DNA from: Acidimicrobiales bacterium
GTDB taxonomy: Bacteria; Actinomycetota; Acidimicrobiia; Acidimicrobiales; AC-14
Assembly: GCA_025463925.1 (NCBI GenBank)
Contig: JAODBK010000014.1
Span: 1-64,000 of the forward strand
DNA length: 64,000 nt
Direction of reading: 5' to 3'
A model generated the notes under the pieces. That model ran no database searches and was not told the DNA's origin. It saw nothing but the letters and a program-made list of their open reading frames with translations. Of the stretch, positions 59,827 to 64,000 are shown one piece after another (the first letter of the stretch is position 1; every line of letters begins with the position of its first letter). Position numbers and translations under genes: made by a program.

Positions 59827-60861
59827 TCAGCGGAGCTCGACCAGGGTGCGGCCCACCGTCGTGCGGCCGTCCATCTCGTCGAGCGCGGCCGGCAGCGCCT
59901 CGAACGGCACCCGGGCGCCGATGACCGGCCGGATGGCGCCCCGGTCGAGCAGGTCGGTGAGCGCGAGATGGATCCGCTCGCCGACGGCGCGAGGAACGAG
60001 GTTGAACCCGGAGGCCGCTCGCACGGCGGCGGTGTCGCTCGAGTAGCCGAGGAGCACTCCGAGCACCGACACGTTCCCGAACATGAGCGCGCGGGGCACG
60101 ATCACCGCCTGATCCTCGGTCTCGATGCCACCCGCGAAGCCGATCATGAGGTGGCGGCCGTTGCGGGCCAGGCAGCGGATCGATGTCGGAAACGTGTCAC
60201 CGCCCACGCCGTCGAAGACGAGGTCGACCCCTTGGCCACCGGTGGCCTCGTTCACCGCCTCGAGCACGTCGGCGCTGGTGTGGTCCACCGCGACATCGGC
60301 GCCGAGCTCCTGGCAGAGGGCCGCCTTTCGCGCGCCACCGGCGACGGCAATCACGCGGGCCCCCGCCGCCACCGCCAACTGGACGGCCGCCGAGCCGACT
60401 CCGCCGGCCGCCGCCTGCACCAGCACGGTCTCGCCGGGCTGCACACGGCCCCGTTCGTGCAGCCCGAGCCACGCCAGGTGGAAGGGAAAGAAGAACGCCG
60501 CGGCGTCGGCGCCCGGCAGCGCCGCCGGAGCGTCGAAGGTCATGTCGGCCATGCACGAGACGAGCTCGGCGTGGGCTCCAAAGGCACCGGTCGCGGTCGC
60601 GACGACGCGGCGGCCGAGCCAGGACTCCCCGCCCGGCCCGGCGGCCTCGACCATGCCGGTGAGCTCCATGCCCAGCGTGTAGGGCACCGGCGGATTGACG
60701 GTGAGGTAGCGGCCGTGGCAACCGTCGACCTCGTTGTAGTTCAGGACGCTGGCGGTGGTGCGCACCAGCACCTCGCCGGGGCCCGCAACCGGGTCGGCCA
60801 CCTCGTCGAGCTCGAGGGCGTCCGACGGTCGGCCGAATCGGTGAACACGCCAGGCTCGCAC
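59827..60861 (-). CDS. Zn-independent MDR quinone/enoyl reductase-like oxidoreductase
   Basis: 344 residues. MRAWRVHRFGRPSDALELDE start, GROES-like domain, nucleotide motif QAAAGGVGSAAVQLA and GVDLVFDGVGGDTF. The catalytic zinc Cys/His set of alcohol dehydrogenases is not evident, so it belongs with NADPH:quinone reductases/2-enoyl reductases. Four bases after the FadD19-like stop, so in that operon. Could reduce an enoyl-CoA or ketosteroid double bond. Confidence 0.86.
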   Translation of the reverse strand: MRAWRVHRFGRPSDALELDEVADPVAGPGEVLVRTTASVLNYNEVDGCHGRYLTVNPPVPYTLGMELTGMVEAAGPGGESWLGRRVVATATGAFGAHAELVSCMADMTFDAPAALPGADAAAFFFPFHLAWLGLHERGRVQPGETVLVQAAAGGVGSAAVQLAVAAGARVIAVAGGARKAALCQELGADVAVDHTSADVLEAVNEATGGQGVDLVFDGVGGDTFPTSIRCLARNGRHLMIGFAGGIETEDQAVIVPRALMFGNVSVLGVLLGYSSDTAAVRAASGFNLVPRAVGERIHLALTDLLDRGAIRPVIGARVPFEALPAALDEMDGRTTVGRTLVELR

Positions 60862-60865
60862 GGCG

Positions 60866-62428
60866 CTACGCCTCGGCCTGCTCCTTGGCCCAGCGGTAGT
60901 CGGGCTTGCCGCTCGGTGAGCGGACGAAGTCGTCGACCACCTTCAGCTCACGCGGGACCTTGTAACCGGCGATCTTCGTGCGGCAGTGCTGTTGGATGCC
61001 TTCGAGCGTCGTCGACGCGCCGGGCCGGAGCTGCACCACTGCGACGACCCGCTGGCCCCACCGCTCGTCGGGCACGCCGACAACGGTGCAGTCGTAGACC
61101 TCGGGATGGCTCTTCACCGCGGCCTCGACCTCCTCGGGGAAGATCTTCTCGCCGCCGGAGTTGATCGACACCGAGCCGCGGCCCAGCAAGGTGATGCGGC
61201 CGTCGGCTTCGACGGTGGCGAAGTCACCGGGGATCGCGTACCGCACGCCGTTGATGACGGGGAACGTCTCGGCCGTCTTCTGCTCGTCCTTGTAGTACCC
61301 GAGCGGGATGTTGCCGCGCCTCGCGACCTTGCCGACGACGCCAGATCCGGGTTGGACGAGATTGCCGTCGTCGTCGAGCACGACGGTGTCGAGGATGCCG
61401 GTGACGGTGGGACCGCCCTTCATCGCGGTGTGGCCGGCTTCCACGCGCGTCATGCCGTTGCTGCCGGTCTCGGACGACCCGATGGCGTCGGTCATGATGA
61501 TGTTCGGGAAGTACTTGAAGAACTGGTCCTTCACCGACGGCGAGAACACCGCCGCGGTGCTCGAGATCGCGAACAGCGACGACAGGTCCCACTGGTCGCC
61601 GGACGCTTCGAGCGCCTCGATCATCGGCCGGCCCATGGCGTCGCCGGTCATCATCACCGACATGACCTTCTCGTCCTGGACGTACTGCCACACCCGGCTG
61701 GGGTCGAACTTGGCCATCAGGACGAGCTTGTTGCCCTGGAACGCGCCGCCCATGACCGACCACTGGCTGGCGCCGTGCATCAACGGCGCGATCGGCATCA
61801 TCGAGATGCCGCCGGCCCGGCCCTTCTCGACCATCTCTTCCGGCTTCGTCACCCGGGTGTTCGTCATGGGGTCGATCCCGCCGCCCAGCGCGAAGAACAC
61901 GTCTTCGTGCCGCCACACGACGCCCTTCGGCATGCCGGTCGTGCCGCCGGTGTAGAGGATGTAGATGTCGTCGGGGGAGCGGGGGCCGAAGTCGCGCGCC
62001 GACGACTGCGCCGCGATCGCCGATTCGTATTCGGGGCCGATCACCAGCGCGTGCTTCAACTCGGGGAGGGTGTCGCGCACCGACTTCACCCGGTCGGTGA
62101 ACTCCTCCTGGTAGACGAGCGCCTTGAGGTCGGCGTTGTCGAACAGGTACCGCAGCTCGTCCTCGACGTACCGGTAGTTGATGTTGATCCACGTGGCCCG
62201 CAGCTTGAACGTGGCCCACAGGATCTCGACCCACTCGACCGAGTTGTACGCGTAGATCCCGACGTGGTCGCCCGGCCCGACGCCTTCGGCGGCCAGATGG
62301 TGGGCCAGCGCGTTGGCGCGGGCCTCCATCTCACCGTACGTTCGCCGGTCGCCGTCGGCGACGACGTACACGCGATCGGGGTACTCGTCCGCCGCCCGCT
62401 CGAACAGATCGGCGAGGTTGAACTCCAT
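60866..62428 (-). CDS. fadD19: FadD19-like steroid side-chain CoA ligase
   Basis: 520 residues. EFNLADLFERAADEYPDRVYV, YRYVEDELRYLFDNADLKAL, LYTGGTTGMPKGVVWRHED, ISSTAAVFSPSVKDQFF, TDAIGSSETGSNG, GSVSINSGGEKIFPEEVEAAVKSHPEV and SGKPDYRWAKEQAEA (catalytic Lys) match mycobacterial FadD19 throughout. Activates the sterol C26/C27 acid made by the P450. Divergent from the EchA19-like gene, as fadD19/echA19 are in mycobacteria, with a KstR-like box in the gap. Confidence 0.9.
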   Translation of the reverse strand: MEFNLADLFERAADEYPDRVYVVADGDRRTYGEMEARANALAHHLAAEGVGPGDHVGIYAYNSVEWVEILWATFKLRATWININYRYVEDELRYLFDNADLKALVYQEEFTDRVKSVRDTLPELKHALVIGPEYESAIAAQSSARDFGPRSPDDIYILYTGGTTGMPKGVVWRHEDVFFALGGGIDPMTNTRVTKPEEMVEKGRAGGISMMPIAPLMHGASQWSVMGGAFQGNKLVLMAKFDPSRVWQYVQDEKVMSVMMTGDAMGRPMIEALEASGDQWDLSSLFAISSTAAVFSPSVKDQFFKYFPNIIMTDAIGSSETGSNGMTRVEAGHTAMKGGPTVTGILDTVVLDDDGNLVQPGSGVVGKVARRGNIPLGYYKDEQKTAETFPVINGVRYAIPGDFATVEADGRITLLGRGSVSINSGGEKIFPEEVEAAVKSHPEVYDCTVVGVPDERWGQRVVAVVQLRPGASTTLEGIQQHCRTKIAGYKVPRELKVVDDFVRSPSGKPDYRWAKEQAEA

Positions 62429-62437
62429 GGCGCGTAG

Positions 62438-62451
62438 TAGAACACGTTACG
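62438..62451. promoter_or_regulatory. KstR-like operator (7/8 fixed positions)
   Basis: TAGAACACGTTACG differs from TNNAACNNGTTNNA only at the last base. Lies 9 bases before the FadD19-like start and 29 before the EchA19-like start, placed to repress both. Confidence 0.6.
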
Positions 62452-62480
62452 ATCCCGCCCGCCAAGGAGAGGGGTAGCGC

Positions 62481-63281
62481 GTGGCTGGCACCGAAAACCT
62501 GACCGTCGAGCGCGACGGGCACACCGTGATCGTCACGATGAACCGGCCCGAGGCCAAGAACGCGTTGAGCCCGGCGATGCTCGTCGGCATGGCCGACGCG
62601 TGGGTCGAGATCGACGCCGACGACGACGTCCGGTGCGCCATCCTCACCGGCGCCGGCGGCGACTTCTGCACGGGCATGGACCTCAAGGCGTTCGCCGCCG
62701 GTGGTGGCGCCGACCCGAAGTTCGCCGACCGCATGAAGGCCGATCCCGACCTCCACTGGAAGGCGCTGTTGCGTCACCACCACGTCAGGAAGCCGCTCAT
62801 CGCGGCGGTCGAGGGGTACGCGGTCGCCGGTGGCAGCGAGATCCTGCAGGCCACCGACATCCGGGTTGCCGGCGAGTCGGCCATCTTCGGCATCTTCGAG
62901 GCCAAGCGGGGCCTGTTCCCCCAGGGCGGATCCACGGTGCGGTTGCCCCGCCAGATCCCGTTCACGGTCGCGATGGAGCTGCTGCTCACCGCTCGCGCGG
63001 TCCCGGCGCAGGAGGCCAAGGAGATCGGGCTCATCGGCCACGTGGTGCCCGACGGCACCGCGCTCGACAAGGCGCTCGAGATAGCGGCGGTGATCGCGGC
63101 CAACGGGCCGCTGGCGGTCGAGGCCATCAAGAGGTCGGTGCGGGCGACCGAGGCCCTGCCCGAGGACGAGGCGCTGAAGATCGAGCTGGAGATCGGTTGG
63201 CCGATCTTCTCGACCGAGGACGCCAAGGAAGGCACCAAGGCCTTCGCCGAGAAGCGTCCGCCGCAGTTCACGCGGAAGTAA
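62481..63281 (+). CDS. echA19: EchA19-like steroid enoyl-CoA hydratase
   Basis: 266 residues from GTG 62481 with AAGGAG 11 bases upstream. [99 protein letters not shown] and [17 protein letters not shown] follow EchA19 closely. The second catalytic Glu (EAKRGL) is kept. Hydrates the steroid enoyl-CoA of the side chain. Followed 12 bases later by the SCPx-type thiolase. Confidence 0.9.
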   Translation: MAGTENLTVERDGHTVIVTMNRPEAKNALSPAMLVGMADAWVEIDADDDVRCAILTGAGGDFCTGMDLKAFAAGGGADPKFADRMKADPDLHWKALLRHHHVRKPLIAAVEGYAVAGGSEILQATDIRVAGESAIFGIFEAKRGLFPQGGSTVRLPRQIPFTVAMELLLTARAVPAQEAKEIGLIGHVVPDGTALDKALEIAAVIAANGPLAVEAIKRSVRATEALPEDEALKIELEIGWPIFSTEDAKEGTKAFAEKRPPQFTRK

Positions 63282-63293
63282 GGGGCTCGCGAC

Positions 63294-64000
63294 GTGGCTG
63301 TCGACCGAACGCCGGTGATCGCCGGCATCGGCCTCTCCGACTATCCCAAGGCCCCCGACCTCGACGGCGTGCAGCACCACGTGCTGGCGATGCAGCGCGC
63401 GCTCGCCGATTGCGGCGTCGCGAAGGCCGACATCGACGGCTACGTCGGCGCCGGCGGCAGCGGCGTGATGATCGACGACCCGGTGACGATGGCCGAGTAC
63501 CTCCGCGTCGACCACACCTACATCGACTCGACGATGACCGGTGGGTCGAGCTTCGAGTTCCACGTCCAGCACGCCGCCGCGGCCATCAAGGACGGGCTGT
63601 GCGACACCGTCCTCGTCACGTACGGCTCGGACCAGTTGAGCCGGATGGGCCGCACCCTCGGCACCGGTGGCTTCCATCGAGCGGGCCAGCGGATCGGGGG
63701 CCCCATCCAGTACGAGGCGCCGTACGGCAACTCGCTGGTCGGCGCGTACGCGATGGTCGCCCAGCGGCACATGCACGAGTACGGGACGACCTCGGCGCAG
63801 TTGGCCGAGATCGCGGTCGGGGTGCGGGAGTTCGCAGCGCTCAACCCGGACGCGATGTACCGCGACCCGATCACGGTCGACGACGTCCTCGACTCCCGGA
63901 TGATCGCCGACCCGCTGCACAAGCTCGACTGCTGCGTGATCTCCGACGGCGGCGGCGCCCTCATCATCACGACCGCCGAGCGGGCGCGCGACCTGGCCAA
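63294..64000 (+). CDS. SCPx/Ltp-type thiolase, 5' part (cut by window end)
   Basis: GTG 63294 opens a frame with no stop before 64000, giving the first 235 residues. TPVIAGIGLSDYPKAPDLDG, GAGGSGVMIDDP, YIDSTMTGGSSFEFHVQHAAAAI, AQRHMHEYGTTSAQLAEIAV, LDCCVISDGGGALIITT match the Ltp3/Ltp4 lipid-transfer thiolase group found beside echA19/cyp142 in mycobacteria. Third such gene in the window and co-directional with EchA19. A DUF35 gene may follow outside. Confidence 0.85.
   Translation, partial: MAVDRTPVIAGIGLSDYPKAPDLDGVQHHVLAMQRALADCGVAKADIDGYVGAGGSGVMIDDPVTMAEYLRVDHTYIDSTMTGGSSFEFHVQHAAAAIKDGLCDTVLVTYGSDQLSRMGRTLGTGGFHRAGQRIGGPIQYEAPYGNSLVGAYAMVAQRHMHEYGTTSAQLAEIAVGVREFAALNPDAMYRDPITVDDVLDSRMIADPLHKLDCCVISDGGGALIITTAERARDLA

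Overview
The window is a gene-dense stretch (no gap above about 155 bases between genes) of very GC-rich DNA with many GTG starts and many 1-20 base gene overlaps. Five luciferase-like (F420-type) oxidoreductases, a Ddn-type deazaflavin oxidoreductase, a KstR-like regulator and relatives of mycobacterial FadA5, FadD19 and EchA19 point to an actinomycete. The lack of mycobacterial gene order outside one short block suggests a deep-branching lineage such as Acidimicrobiia; this is inference. Nearly every gene belongs to an acyl-CoA, sterol or terpenoid degradation family: 4 acyl-CoA ligases, 5 crotonases, 6 short-chain dehydrogenases, 4 thiolases, 2 CoA-transferase/racemase proteins, 3 amidohydrolases.

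Layout. 1-3935: accessory genes (esterase, three small proteins, a SnoaL-like protein, a membrane protein with an unusual exported domain). 3963-11743 (minus): a seven-gene overlapping operon with a Liv-type ABC importer (lipoprotein, fused LivH-LivM permease, a single ATPase), an exported protein, a small membrane protein, an amidohydrolase and an SDR. 11817-20817 (plus): 2-oxoacid dehydrogenase E1 alpha, E1 beta and E2, a serine hydrolase, a 6-oxocamphor-hydrolase-like crotonase, an acyl-CoA ligase, an amidohydrolase, an LLM oxidoreductase and a SnoaL-like protein, which looks like catabolism of a cyclic ketone. 20819-22446: FCD-type GntR regulator divergent from a crotonase. 22443-30693 (minus): a seven-gene operon (LLM, double CoA-transferase, thiolase, DUF35, shikimate-kinase-like, acyl-CoA ligase, nitronate monooxygenase). 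30722-45778: mixed short operons, including a sulfatase, a GH4 glycosidase, a second thiolase/DUF35 pair and a KstR-like TetR regulator. 45875-48435: fatty-acid desaturase, STAS-GGDEF protein and a probable selenoprotein. 48517-64000: sterol side-chain block with two FadD19-like ligases, an alpha-methylacyl-CoA racemase, a 3Fe-4S ferredoxin, a FadA5-like thiolase, a cytochrome P450, an EchA19-like hydratase and an SCPx-type thiolase cut by the window end.

Two threads tie the window together. First, a KstR-like repressor (45191-45778) and six intergenic sites resembling the KstR box TNNAACNNGTTNNA suggest one sterol-type regulon; the sites lie before the operons led by the genes starting at 30693/30722, 42129, 45191, 56251/56315, 58565/58602 and 62428. 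Second, the AhpC/TSA-like gene at 47914-48435 is interrupted by an in-frame TGA exactly at the first position of its CxxC motif and is followed by a perfect stem-loop at SECIS distance. It is most simply read as an unannotated selenoprotein, and an ordinary gene caller would truncate it.
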